Source of the DNA: Stenotrophomonas panacihumi
GTDB taxonomy: Bacteria > Pseudomonadota > Gammaproteobacteria > Xanthomonadales > Xanthomonadaceae
NCBI RefSeq assembly: GCF_001431645.1
Contig: NZ_LLXU01000092.1
Coordinates: 34,416-98,415, forward strand
DNA: 64,000 bases
Reading direction: 5' to 3'
Shown here piece after piece: positions 17,622-26,760 of the stretch; positions within the stretch are counted from its first letter, which is position 1; every line of letters starts with the position of its first letter. The translations under genes and the position numbers were made by a program. The notes under the pieces were generated by a model, which made no database searches, was not told the DNA's origin, and saw nothing but the letters and a program-made list of their open reading frames with translations.

Positions 17622-18914
17622 TCAACGATTCGTTGCGCCAGCGCACTGCCGCAGCCGCTGGTCGATCCAGCGGCGGTACAGCGTGGTGTGCAGGTTGTGC
17701 AGGGCCAGGTCAATCGTATACGGCGTGCGCGGGTTGCGGTCGAGCAGCCGTGCGACGTGGTAACCGACCGGCTTCACCCCACGCGGATGCACGTAGAGGA
17801 GGAAGCCGCGGTAGAACGGGTCGTCGAACAGCGCATCCATGCGGGCGACGACTTCGCGCTCGTGCGGGTCGAGCTTCGCGCGCAGTTGCGGGTCGCGTTC
17901 GTAGAGCAGGCGCTCGAAGCCGCGCCGGCCCAGGCCCGTGACCTGCCGGGAGAGCTGCCACAGCTGGCGGTTGAGGCCGTCGTAGTAGGCCAGCCCGCCA
18001 TGCGCTTCCAGCGCGCGCGCCGCCTCGTCGGTGACATCGACGACGATGAAGTTCTCCGCCTGGTTGCTGAGGTCGTCGAGGAAGCGCTTGGAGAAGGCGT
18101 GCTCGATGAAGCCCGGCACGCCCATGAACGCTTGCCGGCCCTGGGCACTGGTGCGTACCGCCTTGCCGTCGGCGAAGAACTCGCCTGCATGGTGGCCGAG
18201 CAGGATGCTGTCGGTCTCGTGGAGGGTATTGAAAGTGCCGATCGACAATTCGCCCGGCGCGAATTCGGCATCGAACGCGGCATCGCCGTAGAGTTCGCGC
18301 TGCGTGGCCAGCTGCGCCACCTGGCGGCCGACACCGCATTCGGTGCGCACCTGTCCGGTGTAGAAGGCATCGAGCGCCACGCTGTTGGAAGCCACCGGCG
18401 CGTAACCCCGGCCGAAGCTGCGGAAGCGCGACCAGCCTTGAGCCTGCGCGCCCTGCGCGCCGAAACCGATCCAGCCGGTTTGCAGGCCGAAGAAGCGATA
18501 GCCGTCGTTCGCCTCCAGCCGGGCACTGGCGCGCCGCGCGGCATCGCCGAGGCGGAAGGCGTAGGCGCAGACCGTGGCAGGGTCGTCGAGCATCGCCTCC
18601 AGCGCGGCGTCGGCTTGCGCGGGGTCCCGCGGCAACGTCGCGCGCAGGTCGCCCGCCGCCTGGGCGTCGGCCAGCGTCGCGCGCCGGCAGGGAGTTCCGC
18701 CGCTGATGCGCGGGGCGTCGATGGCGGCGCGATCGATATGCCACCCGAGTTCGCGCAGCAGGCTTTCCGTGCAGGGCGAGGCGAAGGCAGGGCCGGCAAG
18801 CAGCAGCGCCAGCAGCGTGCCGCGTCGCGCCCACGATCGCGCACACGAGAAAGCCCCGGCCGGGCCGGGGCTTTCAGGTGGGGCGGCGGCAGGGTTCAGC
18901 GGGTGCGCTCGCAC
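17622..18914 (-). CDS. Secreted protein of unknown function, possible Cys-dependent papain-like fold
   Basis: 430 residues from a GTG at 18914. I do not recognise the family. A signal-peptide-like stretch (GTLLALLLAGPAFA, about residues 32-45) is followed by SPC, so the mature protein is probably exported. The central part has SNSVALDAFYTGQVRTEC (Cys193), GVGRQVAQLA, and later LHETDSILLGHH. This Cys-helix-His layout loosely recalls the active-site region of Bacillus spore transglutaminase Tgl (ECATAIVI then YTETGHHF), but that is a visual likeness only. The C-terminal half has KPVGYHVARLLDRNPRTPYT. The start is doubtful: the GTG lies inside the upstream gene and a terminator-like hairpin falls in the first 25 codons. 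Confidence 0.65.
   Translation of the reverse strand: MRAHPLNPAAAPPESPGPAGAFSCARSWARRGTLLALLLAGPAFASPCTESLLRELGWHIDRAAIDAPRISGGTPCRRATLADAQAAGDLRATLPRDPAQADAALEAMLDDPATVCAYAFRLGDAARRASARLEANDGYRFFGLQTGWIGFGAQGAQAQGWSRFRSFGRGYAPVASNSVALDAFYTGQVRTECGVGRQVAQLATQRELYGDAAFDAEFAPGELSIGTFNTLHETDSILLGHHAGEFFADGKAVRTSAQGRQAFMGVPGFIEHAFSKRFLDDLSNQAENFIVVDVTDEAARALEAHGGLAYYDGLNRQLWQLSRQVTGLGRRGFERLLYERDPQLRAKLDPHEREVVARMDALFDDPFYRGFLLYVHPRGVKPVGYHVARLLDRNPRTPYTIDLALHNLHTTLYRRWIDQRLRQCAGATNR
18849..18875 (-). terminator. Terminator-like hairpin after the glycine-zipper gene
   Basis: A 13-base perfect inverted repeat (GAAAGCCCCGGCC, 18849-18861, with its complement at 18863-18875) 20 bases past the stop of the glycine-zipper gene. 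There is no long T tract beyond it, so termination may be partial. It overlaps the first codons of the next gene as annotated. Confidence 0.6.
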
Positions 18915-19252
18915 ACCGTCTGCACCACGCGGTCGCCGCTGTTCTGCTGGTGCTGGCCCTGCACGTAGCGACCGGTCGCACCACCGGCCACGGCACCACC
19001 CACGGTCGCCAGCTTCTTGCCGTTGCCGCCGCCGATCTGGTTGCCGAGCAGGCCGCCGACCACCGCGCCGGCCACGGTGCCGGTGACGCGGTTCGGATCC
19101 TTGCTGTTCTTCTGCACTTCCACCTTGTGGCAGCGCACCACGGTGCCGTCGTTGAAGCGGCGGCCCTCATCCTCGGGGCCGTAGGTCCGCGCCTGGGCGA
19201 CGAAGGTCATGCCGACGAGCGCCAGGCCGGCGAGATATCCACGAGCGTTCAT
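18896..19252 (-). CDS. Glycine-zipper 2TM domain envelope protein
   Basis: 118 residues. Signal peptide (MNARGYLAGLALVGMTFVAQA), a short polar region with one Cys, then the glycine zipper TGTVAGAVVGGLLGNQIGGG followed by ATVGGAVAGGATGRYVQG (about 57-94), the two-helix Gly-rich hairpin of the SlyB/RcnB-like 2TM family. The C-terminus has QTVCERTR. Such proteins sit in or span the outer membrane and often stabilise it; no specific role can be assigned. The ATG at 19252 has GGAGAA about seven bases upstream. Confidence 0.85.
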   Translation of the reverse strand: MNARGYLAGLALVGMTFVAQARTYGPEDEGRRFNDGTVVRCHKVEVQKNSKDPNRVTGTVAGAVVGGLLGNQIGGGNGKKLATVGGAVAGGATGRYVQGQHQQNSGDRVVQTVCERTR

Positions 19253-19376
19253 GGCGGTTCTCCGGTCGAAGGCGACGGCTGGATTGCCATCGCGTGAGGC
19301 GCACTGTGTCTGCGGTGCGCACAACATCCCGTGAAATCCGCCGCATGCGTTCAGCAGGCAGCCACGCCGATGACGA

Positions 19377-20105
19377 TCACGGCAAGGGCGTGTCCTGCGG
19401 CTTGGTGTCCTGGGCCTGCGAGGACGCGGCCGACGGCGCGGGTTCGGTCACGGGCGGCGGCGCCGGAAGTCGCGCCGGTGCGGTGACTTCCGGCGCGACT
19501 TCCGGCGCAGGCGCCACGGGCGCGGGCGGTGCAGGCGGTGGAGGCGGCGGCGGCGCGGCCTGCGCGCTCGGCTTGCCCGAGGGCTTGGGCAGGTACATGG
19601 CCAGGCGCTCGAAGAAGCGCTTGTAGAAATCCGCGTCCTGCACGGTGACGCTGGCCACGCGCACCATCGAATCGTTGCTGCTGCCCACCGGCAGCGATAC
19701 CGAACCCAGCACGCCCACGCCCACGCTGGCGGAGGTGGCGCTCTTCTTCAACGCATAGCGGTCCTGCACGGCACTGACGAATACCCAGGCGTGGTCGTCC
19801 TGCGCCACGCAGGAGATGCGCAGGTCGAGCTGCTCGTGCGATTCCTCGGTCGGCTGGAAGTTCTTGCTGCCCTCCACCGCCGCGGCGTCGGCACGGGCGA
19901 CGATGTAGCCCTGGCTCAGCAATGCGCGCCGCGCGGCCTCGCAGGCGGCCGCAGGGGCGACTTCGAAATTGCGCGAATACGTGTTGTCGGAATTGAACGA
20001 CTCGCGCACCAGCACGTGGTCGGCCTTGCCGCGGCCGCAACCGGCCAGCGACACGACAATGCCCAGGCAGGCCAGGACGGGCGCGATGCGACGTGAAGGG
20101 ATCAT
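19377..20105 (-). CDS. DUF2242 lipoprotein with proline-rich tail
   Basis: 242 residues. A lipobox VSLAGC puts the lipid on Cys23. The folded part (about 30-175) has the DUF2242 pattern: FNSDNTYSRNF, CEAARRALLSQGYIVAR, NFQPTEESHEQLDLRISC and DFYKRFFERLAMYL. The remaining 70 residues are almost all Pro and Ala, including seven prolines in a row, followed by an acidic/Thr end; this could cross peptidoglycan or be a flexible spacer. Its function is unknown. It is monocistronic and divergent from the exo/endonuclease-phosphatase gene. Confidence 0.8.
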   Translation of the reverse strand: MIPSRRIAPVLACLGIVVSLAGCGRGKADHVLVRESFNSDNTYSRNFEVAPAAACEAARRALLSQGYIVARADAAAVEGSKNFQPTEESHEQLDLRISCVAQDDHAWVFVSAVQDRYALKKSATSASVGVGVLGSVSLPVGSSNDSMVRVASVTVQDADFYKRFFERLAMYLPKPSGKPSAQAAPPPPPPPAPPAPVAPAPEVAPEVTAPARLPAPPPVTEPAPSAASSQAQDTKPQDTPLP

Positions 20106-20274
20106 GAGGAAAGCCCGGTGGAATCCGGCCGAAGCATAGCCCCGCCGCCGTGAGCGAAGGACGAAGGCGCGCGTTCCGGCGAGCCGGGGTTCATGCCCGA
20201 ACTGCGATGGGCGCGGCGGACAGGCGCGGCGGACGGTGACAAGCTGCGGGTTGATCCATCGCAAGGCCCCTCCG

Positions 20275-21150
20275 ATGTCGCTGCAACGAATTGCCTGCCT
20301 GCTGTGCCTGCTGCTTGCCCTCCCCGCCGCGCTGGCCGCGCCGCCGTCCACCCCGCTGCGGGTGATGTCCTTCAATGTCCGCACGCCGGCGGACACCGAG
20401 CCGGGCCGGCGGTGGGAAGACCGGCGCGAGGCGATGGTGGCGGTGATCCGGCAGGCGCATCCGGCGGTGATCGGCACCCAGGAGCTCACCCCGGTGCAGT
20501 CGAAGTACCTGCAGGCGCAACTGACCGGCTATCGCGAGTTCGGCCGGGGCCGTCGTGGCGACGACAGCGACGAGCACATGGGCGTGTTCTACGACGACAG
20601 CGCGCTGACGCTCGTCCAGTCCGGCGACTTCTGGCTCTCGCCCACGCCGGATGTACCCGGCAGCATGGGCTGGGGCGATCCCTTCCCGCGCATGGTGACC
20701 TGGGGCCTGTTCCAGCGCCGCGCCGACGGCCAGCGTTTCTACCTGTTCAACACCCACTTCCCTTATCGCGACGAGGACGAACCGGCCCGCGTGCGCAGCG
20801 CGCAGGTACTGCTTTCGCGCATCGCCGCGCTGCCGGCGGATGCGCCGGTGGTGGTCACCGGCGACTTCAACAGCGAGCCCGGCAGCGACACCTGGCGCAC
20901 GCTCACCACGACGCTGCGCGACGCCCGCGCCACCGCGCCGCAAGTGGAAGGCCCGCGCCTGACCTACCAGGGCTTCGGCGACGGCCCACAGCGCCAGATC
21001 GACGGCATCCTGCTGCAGGGCATGGACGCCACCCACTTCAGCACGATCGATACGCGCCCGGGCGGCCTCTATCCTTCCGACCACTACCCGGTGCTGGCCG
21101 AACTGCGCTTCCCCGCGAAAGTCACGCCGGCCCACCAGACCGCGCGCTAG
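20275..21150 (+). CDS. Secreted endonuclease/exonuclease/phosphatase-family hydrolase
   Basis: 291 residues. Signal peptide (IACLLCLLLALPAALA), then the EEP fold: VMSFNVRTP (Asn, metal), IGTQELTPVQ (Glu, metal), FNTHFPY (His), VVTGDFNSEPGS (Asp/Asn catalytic pair) and PSDHYPVLAEL (terminal Asp-His). All metal and catalytic residues of the family are present, so it should be active on a phosphodiester or phosphomonoester. Members of this secreted group are often annotated as nucleases or sphingomyelinase-like; the substrate is not deducible. The ATG at 20275 directly precedes the signal peptide. Confidence 0.85.
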   Translation: MSLQRIACLLCLLLALPAALAAPPSTPLRVMSFNVRTPADTEPGRRWEDRREAMVAVIRQAHPAVIGTQELTPVQSKYLQAQLTGYREFGRGRRGDDSDEHMGVFYDDSALTLVQSGDFWLSPTPDVPGSMGWGDPFPRMVTWGLFQRRADGQRFYLFNTHFPYRDEDEPARVRSAQVLLSRIAALPADAPVVVTGDFNSEPGSDTWRTLTTTLRDARATAPQVEGPRLTYQGFGDGPQRQIDGILLQGMDATHFSTIDTRPGGLYPSDHYPVLAELRFPAKVTPAHQTAR

Positions 21151-21179
21151 GCTCGCGTTTTCCGCATGGGAGTGGCGCC

Positions 21180-21566
21180 ATGGCACATCGCAGCCGATTG
21201 GCCGGCTTCATCATCGATTGCCAGGACCAGGATGCCGACGAAAGCGCGCGCTTCTGGTCCGCGGCGTTGGGCCTGGCCGCCAAGCCCGCCTACCGCGAAG
21301 GCGAGGCCGAATACGCCGAACTGGAAGGCGCGCCCGCGGGGCTGAATGTCGAAGTGCAGCGCGTCACGCATGCTTCGCGCGTGCATCTGGATATCGAAAG
21401 CGACGACATCGACGCCGAAGCCGATCGCCTCGAGAAGCTCGGCGCCAAGCGCATCGGTTTCGTCAAACGCTGGTGGGTGATGGAAGCGCCGAGCGGCCAC
21501 CGTTTCTGCATCGTGCGCATGCGCGAGGATGGTCCGGAGAAGGCGCCGGCCAACACCTGGGAATGA
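21180..21566 (+). CDS. VOC-family (glyoxalase-like) protein
   Basis: 128 residues, one pair of beta-alpha-beta-beta-beta modules. It has DADESARFWSAALGLAAKP at the N-terminus, VHLDIESDDIDAEADRLEKLGAKR in the middle and WWVMEAPSGHRFCIVR near the end. The family covers glyoxalases, dioxygenases and antibiotic-binding proteins; the sequence is closest in style to glyoxalase-like domain proteins of unknown role. It begins 27 bases after the previous gene and is convergent with the LysR gene. Confidence 0.8.
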   Translation: MAHRSRLAGFIIDCQDQDADESARFWSAALGLAAKPAYREGEAEYAELEGAPAGLNVEVQRVTHASRVHLDIESDDIDAEADRLEKLGAKRIGFVKRWWVMEAPSGHRFCIVRMREDGPEKAPANTWE

Positions 21567-21567
21567 A

Positions 21568-22464
21568 CTAGGCGGCCGGCGCTGTCGCGCGCAGCCAGTC
21601 GGCCAGCTGCCGCGCCGGTACGGGCAAGGCGGCGAAATCACGTGCCACCAGCCAGAGCGTGCGCGTGGCCCAGTCTTCGGCCAATGGCACGATGGCGAGC
21701 GCGTCGGCCACGGTACTGCGGCGGGCGGCGCTTTCCGAGACGATCGCCACGCCCGCGCCGCGCGCCACCATGCGACACAACGCTTCCATGCCCGGCACAT
21801 GCGCGCGCCAATGCAGGCGTCCGCCGGCGGCCGCCGCGCGTGCGAGCAGGTGCCGCTGCAAGGCGCTGTCGCCGGACAGGCCGAGGAATGCCTCGTCGAA
21901 CAGCGCGGTCAGTGCGAGCGAGGGCGCCTGCGCCCAGCGATGCGTGCGCGCGCACGCCAGCACCAGGCGATCGTGGCCCAGCGGCGCGTCGTCCAGGCCG
22001 TGGCGAGTGGCGTGGTCGGCGATCACCGCGAGGTCGGCGGCGGCGTCGCGCACGGCGTCGGCCGCTTCCACGCTGCCGCTTTCGACCAGTGTCAGGTCCA
22101 GCGAAGGATGCGCGACGAGGAAATCGGCCACGCGCTCGGGCAGCCATTCGCTCAGCGCGGCGGTGTTGGCGAGCAGGCGCACCGTGGCGCGCTGCCCGGC
22201 GGCGTATTCGGCCAGTTCACCGCGCAGGCGCGCGACATCGCCGCCGATACGCCGGGCATGGCGCAGCAGCGCGCGCCCGGCCGGGGTCAGTTGCACGCCG
22301 CGACGCCCACGTTCGAGCAGGTCCACGCCCGCCTGGTCTTCGAGCTGGCGCAATCGCGCGCTCGCGGCCGCCAAAGACAGCGCCGAAGCGGATGCGCCGG
22401 CGGTGATGCTGCCGGCATCGGCCACGGCGACGAAGAGGCGCAGGTCGGTCAGGTCGAAATGCAT
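21568..22464 (-). CDS. LysR-family transcriptional regulator
   Basis: 298 residues. The N-terminal winged helix-turn-helix (about 4-63) reads DLTDLRLFVAVADAGSITAG ... ASARLRQLEDQAGVDLLERG, followed by the linker helix and a periplasmic-binding-like effector domain (about 90-290). LysR regulators usually control a divergent neighbour; here that is the TauE/SafE permease gene, whose start is 89 bases away, so the permease is the likely target. The effector is unknown. Confidence 0.9.
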   Translation of the reverse strand: MHFDLTDLRLFVAVADAGSITAGASASALSLAAASARLRQLEDQAGVDLLERGRRGVQLTPAGRALLRHARRIGGDVARLRGELAEYAAGQRATVRLLANTAALSEWLPERVADFLVAHPSLDLTLVESGSVEAADAVRDAAADLAVIADHATRHGLDDAPLGHDRLVLACARTHRWAQAPSLALTALFDEAFLGLSGDSALQRHLLARAAAAGGRLHWRAHVPGMEALCRMVARGAGVAIVSESAARRSTVADALAIVPLAEDWATRTLWLVARDFAALPVPARQLADWLRATAPAA

Positions 22465-22552
22465 CGCGGGCTCCCAGCCTTCGGCATGGGCGAAGGCTGG
22501 GTGAGGATATCGCGCATTGTGGGCGATCCACGGCGGCACCAACATGGTCGGC

Positions 22553-23296
22553 ATGGACGATCTGCTGCCCTGGCTTCCCTTCCTGTTCGCCGTATTCCTG
22601 CTGGCCGGCGCGGTCAAAGGAATCAGCGGCATGGGCCTGCCAACCGTGGCGATGGCCCTGCTCGCGCTGCGCATGCCGCCCGCCCAGGCGGCGAGCCTTC
22701 TGCTGCTGCCTTCGCTGCTGACGAACCTTCAGCAGGCGCGCGGCGCGGGCGGCATGGGCCCGCTGCTGCGCCGGCTGTGGCCGATGCTGCTGGCCATCGC
22801 GGTGGCCACGGCGTGCAGCGGCGGGGTGCTTGCCCACGGTGGCCAGGCCGCCCGCCTCGGGCTCGGCGCGATGCTGTTGCTGTACGCGTTGTTCGGGCTG
22901 GCGCAATGGACGCTGCCCCCACCGGGGCGCCACGCGGCGTGGCTCGGCCCGCTATGCGGCGCGCTCACCGGCCTGGCCACCGGCGCCACCGGGGTGTTCG
23001 TGCTGCCGGCGGTGCCGTACCTGGTCTCGCTGCGCCTGCCCCGCGAATCGCTGATGCAGGCGCTGGGCCTGTGCTTCAGCGTCTCGACCATCGCGCTTGC
23101 CGCGGCCCTGGGTCGCCATGGCCTGCTCGATGCGCACTCGCTTTCCGCCGCGTTGCTCGTCCTGCCCCCTACCCTGCTCGGCCTGTGGCTCGGCACGCGG
23201 TTGCGCGCGCGCCTGCCGCCGCGGCTGTTCCGGCGCGTGTTCTTTGTCACCCTCGCCGGGCTGGGCGTGGAAATCCTCTGGCACGCGCTCGGCTGA
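22553..23296 (+). CDS. TauE/SafE-family membrane permease
   Basis: 247 residues with about eight hydrophobic helices arranged as two repeats. The first repeat has AVKGISGMGLPTVAMALLAL and the second LTGLATGATGVFVLPAVPYL, the paired conserved motifs of the TauE/SafE (DUF81) family. Members export sulfite, sulfoacetate or other organic anions, or import anions by an elevator-like path. The ATG at 22553 (MDDLLPW) is the best-placed start; an ATG at 22544 would add three residues. It is probably regulated by the divergent LysR gene. Confidence 0.85.
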   Translation: MDDLLPWLPFLFAVFLLAGAVKGISGMGLPTVAMALLALRMPPAQAASLLLLPSLLTNLQQARGAGGMGPLLRRLWPMLLAIAVATACSGGVLAHGGQAARLGLGAMLLLYALFGLAQWTLPPPGRHAAWLGPLCGALTGLATGATGVFVLPAVPYLVSLRLPRESLMQALGLCFSVSTIALAAALGRHGLLDAHSLSAALLVLPPTLLGLWLGTRLRARLPPRLFRRVFFVTLAGLGVEILWHALG

Positions 23297-23312
23297 TCGC
23301 GGCGCGGCGGAT

Positions 23313-23339
23313 AAAAAAAGCCCCGCTCGCGCGGGGCTT
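23313..23339. terminator. Terminator between the convergent permease and prc genes
   Basis: A stem AAGCCCCGC (23318-23326) with its complement at 23331-23339 and a 4-base loop. Seven A residues on the left give a T tract for prc on the minus strand; the right side has TTCTTC. It probably serves both genes. Confidence 0.85.
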
Positions 23340-23362
23340 CTTCATGGCGACGGTCGAACCGC

Positions 23363-25546
23363 TCAGTCGGCCCAGCGGCCCGGGGCGCTCGACTGCGGCA
23401 GCACCTGCGCCGACAGCGGGCGGTCCTGCTCGAGCAGGTTCACCGCATCGGCCAGGATCGCGGCCGACTCGTGCAGCAGCGGATCCGGACGCTTCTCGGC
23501 GGCCTTCTCGCGCGCGGTGTCCTTGGCGATGTCGCGCTCGTTGCCGGTCAGGCCGTCGTCGCTGTCCTCGGCGAGCGGATCCAGCGGCATGCCGAGCTGC
23601 TTGCGCACCGCCTGGCGCTCCTTGCGCTGGTTGTCCTGCTTCTCGCGTTCGGCGCGACGCTCACCCTCGTTGAGGGAGACGTACTTCTTCGCCTTCTCCT
23701 CGCGGAACTGGTCCACGTCCTGCTCCCACCACTGGAATTCCTTGTCCTGCGCGATGCGCGAGGCATGCAGGCCTTCCAGCTTCGGCAGCAGCGGGCCGAA
23801 ATTGCCGTACTGGGTGTGCGGCACCGAGGCGATGCGCGTCCACGGCAGCGCGTTGTCGTAGGTGCTTTCACCGAACTCGGTGGCATCCACGCTCGCCGGG
23901 AAGGCGATGTCCGGCACCACGCCCTTGTGCTGCGTGCTGCTGCCGCTGACGCGGAAGAACTGCGCGATGGTCAGCTTCACCTGGCCGAAGCGCTGTTCCT
24001 CGCTGGCCGGCCAGCGGTCGAGGTCGACGATGTTCTGCACCGTGCCCTTGCCGAAGGTGGTTTCACCGATGACCAGTCCACGGCCGTAATCCTGGATGGC
24101 GCCGGCGAAGATTTCCGAAGCCGACGCCGAGCCACGGTTGATCAGCACGGCCAGCGGGCCGTCCCACGCCACCTTCTCGCTGCGGTCGCCGTTGACGGTG
24201 ACGCGGCCACCGGATTCGCGCACCTGCACCACCGGGCCCTGCTCGATGAACAGGCCGGTCAGTTCGACCGCCTCGTCCAGCGAACCGCCGCCGTTGTTGC
24301 GCAGGTCGAGCACGACGCCGTCGAGCTTGTCGTTCTTGAAGCCGGCCAGCAGCTTGGCGACGTCGCGCGTGGCCGAGGCGTAATCGGCGGCATTGCGGCG
24401 GCGGCCTTCGAAATCCTGGTAGAAGCCCGGCAGCTTGATGATGCCGATGCGGCGCTGCGGCTCGCCGTCCTTCGCCGGCAGGGTGATGGTCTCGCCCTTG
24501 GCGGCCTGTTCGGCCAGGCGCACCTTCTGGCGGGTCAGGGTGACGGTACGGTGGTTGCCGTCGATGCCCGACTCGGCCGGGATGTACTCGATGCGAACCT
24601 GGGTGTCCTTCTTGCCGCGGATCTTGGCCACTACATCGTCGATGCGCCAGCCGATCACGTCTTCCATCGCGCCCGACTTGTCCTGGCCGACGCCGACGAT
24701 GCGGTCGCCCGGCTTGAGCGTGGCGTCGATGGCGGCCGGGCCGCCGGCGATGATCTCGCGGATCACCACCATGTCGTCCTGTTTCTGCAGCTGCGCGCCG
24801 ATGCCTTCCAGCGACAGCGACATCTGCTGGTTGAAATTCTCGGCGGTGCGCGGGGTGAAGTAATCGGTGTGCGGGTCGACGGCGTTGGTGTACGCGCTCA
24901 GGAAGACCTGGAAGATGTCCTCGCCCTTGAGTTCGTTCACCGACTTGGCGAGGTTGGCGTAGCGCTTGTCCAGCGTCTTGCGGATGTCGGCCGGCTGCTT
25001 GCCGGCAAGCTTCAGGCGCAGCCAGTCGTTCATCACCTGCTGGCGCCACAGCTTGTCGAGCTCGGCGTCATTGGCGGCCCACGGCGACTTCTCGCGGTCG
25101 TACTCGAACTTCTCGTCGGTGCCGAAATCGAAATTCTGGTTCAGCAGCTTGCGCGCGTAGCCCACGCGCTGCCCCACGCGCTGCTTGTAGACGGCGAACA
25201 CGTCGAAGGCCGGGTCGAGCTGGCCGCCGCGGATCGCGTCGCCCACCTTGGCCTGCAGCGGCGCGAAGCCGTCCACGTCGGCCTGGGTGAAGTACATCTT
25301 GCTGCCGTCGAGCGACTCCAGGTAACGCTTGAACACGTCCTTGGACATCGCCTCGTCGAGCACCCGCGGGCGGTACGCGTACCGGCTGTCGGACAGCAGG
25401 CCGTAGACCAGCTTGGTGGCGGTGGACTGGTCGGCCGTGGCCGCCGGCGGCAGCGCGGTATCGGCGCGCGCCATCAGCGCCAGCGGCGTGGTCAGCGCCA
25501 GGGCCAGCAGGCCGGCGGAGATCTTCGCGGGGGCTTTGAATTTCAT
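23363..25546 (-). CDS. prc: Tail-specific carboxy-terminal protease Prc (S41)
   Basis: 727 residues (E. coli Prc has 682). Signal peptide (MKFKAPAKISAGLLALALTT, cleaved about 29), an N-terminal helical domain, a PDZ domain (about 250-340, LSLEGIGAQL then GPAAIDATLKPGDRIVGVG), then the S41 core. The catalytic Ser lies in the GSASASE motif (about 472-478) and Lys500 in TFGKGTVQ; these form the Ser-Lys dyad. The C-terminal part carries DNALPWTRI and a charged helical DUF3340-like tail. It degrades misfolded or tagged periplasmic proteins and trims cell-wall enzymes. The ATG at 25546 begins the signal peptide. Confidence 0.95.
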   Translation of the reverse strand: MKFKAPAKISAGLLALALTTPLALMARADTALPPAATADQSTATKLVYGLLSDSRYAYRPRVLDEAMSKDVFKRYLESLDGSKMYFTQADVDGFAPLQAKVGDAIRGGQLDPAFDVFAVYKQRVGQRVGYARKLLNQNFDFGTDEKFEYDREKSPWAANDAELDKLWRQQVMNDWLRLKLAGKQPADIRKTLDKRYANLAKSVNELKGEDIFQVFLSAYTNAVDPHTDYFTPRTAENFNQQMSLSLEGIGAQLQKQDDMVVIREIIAGGPAAIDATLKPGDRIVGVGQDKSGAMEDVIGWRIDDVVAKIRGKKDTQVRIEYIPAESGIDGNHRTVTLTRQKVRLAEQAAKGETITLPAKDGEPQRRIGIIKLPGFYQDFEGRRRNAADYASATRDVAKLLAGFKNDKLDGVVLDLRNNGGGSLDEAVELTGLFIEQGPVVQVRESGGRVTVNGDRSEKVAWDGPLAVLINRGSASASEIFAGAIQDYGRGLVIGETTFGKGTVQNIVDLDRWPASEEQRFGQVKLTIAQFFRVSGSSTQHKGVVPDIAFPASVDATEFGESTYDNALPWTRIASVPHTQYGNFGPLLPKLEGLHASRIAQDKEFQWWEQDVDQFREEKAKKYVSLNEGERRAEREKQDNQRKERQAVRKQLGMPLDPLAEDSDDGLTGNERDIAKDTAREKAAEKRPDPLLHESAAILADAVNLLEQDRPLSAQVLPQSSAPGRWAD

Positions 25547-25731
25547 GGGCTTACTCTCGGCACGAAGGCCGTCATGGGGCTGCGGAGAATCATCGGACAG
25601 CACGACAGTGCCCAAAGTTGCAGCGCTTGTCATCTGTGCATTCCAGCCTAACGCGCCCGCCCGGGGTCATGCCGTGAACGACGCCTGAGGGCGCCGCTTC
25701 CGGAGCATGCTGTTCAGCAGGCAGGCGGTGC

Positions 25732-26745
25732 TCAGGCGTGGACGCCGGCACCGGCGGCCTGGCGGTCGGCGTGGTACGAGGAGCGCACCATCGGGCCGGA
25801 GGCGACGTGGGCGAAGCCCAGGCTGTAGCCGTAGTCTTCCAGCGCCTTGTATTCCTCGGGCGTCCAGTAGCGCATCACCGGGTGGTGGTGCGGGGTCGGC
25901 TGCAGGTACTGGCCGATGGTCACCATGTCCACGTCGTGGGCGCGCAGGTCGCGCAGGGTGGCCTGCACCTGCTCCATGGTTTCGCCCAGGCCCAGCATGA
26001 TGCCGGACTTGGTGCTGACGTTCGGGTGCTGCGCCTTGAACTTCTGCAGCAGGGTCAGCGACCACTGGTAATCCGCACCGGGGCGCACGTTCGGGTACAG
26101 GTCCGGCACGGTTTCGATGTTGTGGTTGAACACGTCCGGCGGGTTGGCCGCCAGGATCTCCAGCGCGCGGTCCATGCGGCCCTTGCCGCGGAAGTCCGGG
26201 GTGAGGATCTCGATGCGGGTCTTCGGCGCCTGCTCGCGGATGGCCGCGATGCAATCGACGAAGTGCTGGGCGCCGCCGTCGCGCAGGTCGTCGCGGTCCA
26301 CGCTGGTGACCACCACGTACTTCAGGCCCATGTCGGCCACGGTGGTGGCCAGGCTCTGCGGTTCCTTCGGATCCGGCGGCTTGGGCCGGCCGTGGGCGAC
26401 GTCGCAGAACGAGCAGCGGCGGGTGCAGACCTCGCCGAGGATCATGAAGGTCGCGGTGCCGTGGCTGAAGCACTCGTGGATGTTCGGGCAGCTGGCCTCT
26501 TCGCACACGGTGACCAGACGGTTTTCGCGCAGCTTCGCCTTGAGGTTCTGCACGGCGTTGCCGGAGGGAATCCGCACGCGGATCCACGACGGCTTGCGCA
26601 GCACCGGGGCATCGAGGAACTGCACCGGCGAGCGGTTGATCTTGTCGCCGCCCAGCTGCTTGGCGCCGGCCTGCAGGGGCGCGGCCGGAGCGCTGTCGGT
26701 CTGGACGACCTCCAGGGGGATGGTGCGGGCAGTAGGCTGGGTCAT
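25732..26745 (-). CDS. lipA: Lipoyl synthase
   Basis: 337 residues. Radical SAM enzyme that inserts two sulfur atoms into the octanoyl chain on lipoyl domains. The auxiliary cluster cysteines are C81, C86 and C92 ([16 protein letters not shown]), and the radical SAM motif is C107, C111 and C114 ([13 protein letters not shown]). The family C-terminal RSSYHAD motif is present. It follows lipB with a 15-base gap, in the order ybeD-lipB-lipA seen across gammaproteobacteria. Confidence 0.98.
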   Translation of the reverse strand: MTQPTARTIPLEVVQTDSAPAAPLQAGAKQLGGDKINRSPVQFLDAPVLRKPSWIRVRIPSGNAVQNLKAKLRENRLVTVCEEASCPNIHECFSHGTATFMILGEVCTRRCSFCDVAHGRPKPPDPKEPQSLATTVADMGLKYVVVTSVDRDDLRDGGAQHFVDCIAAIREQAPKTRIEILTPDFRGKGRMDRALEILAANPPDVFNHNIETVPDLYPNVRPGADYQWSLTLLQKFKAQHPNVSTKSGIMLGLGETMEQVQATLRDLRAHDVDMVTIGQYLQPTPHHHPVMRYWTPEEYKALEDYGYSLGFAHVASGPMVRSSYHADRQAAGAGVHA

Positions 26746-26760
26746 GGCGAGGCGATGCGG

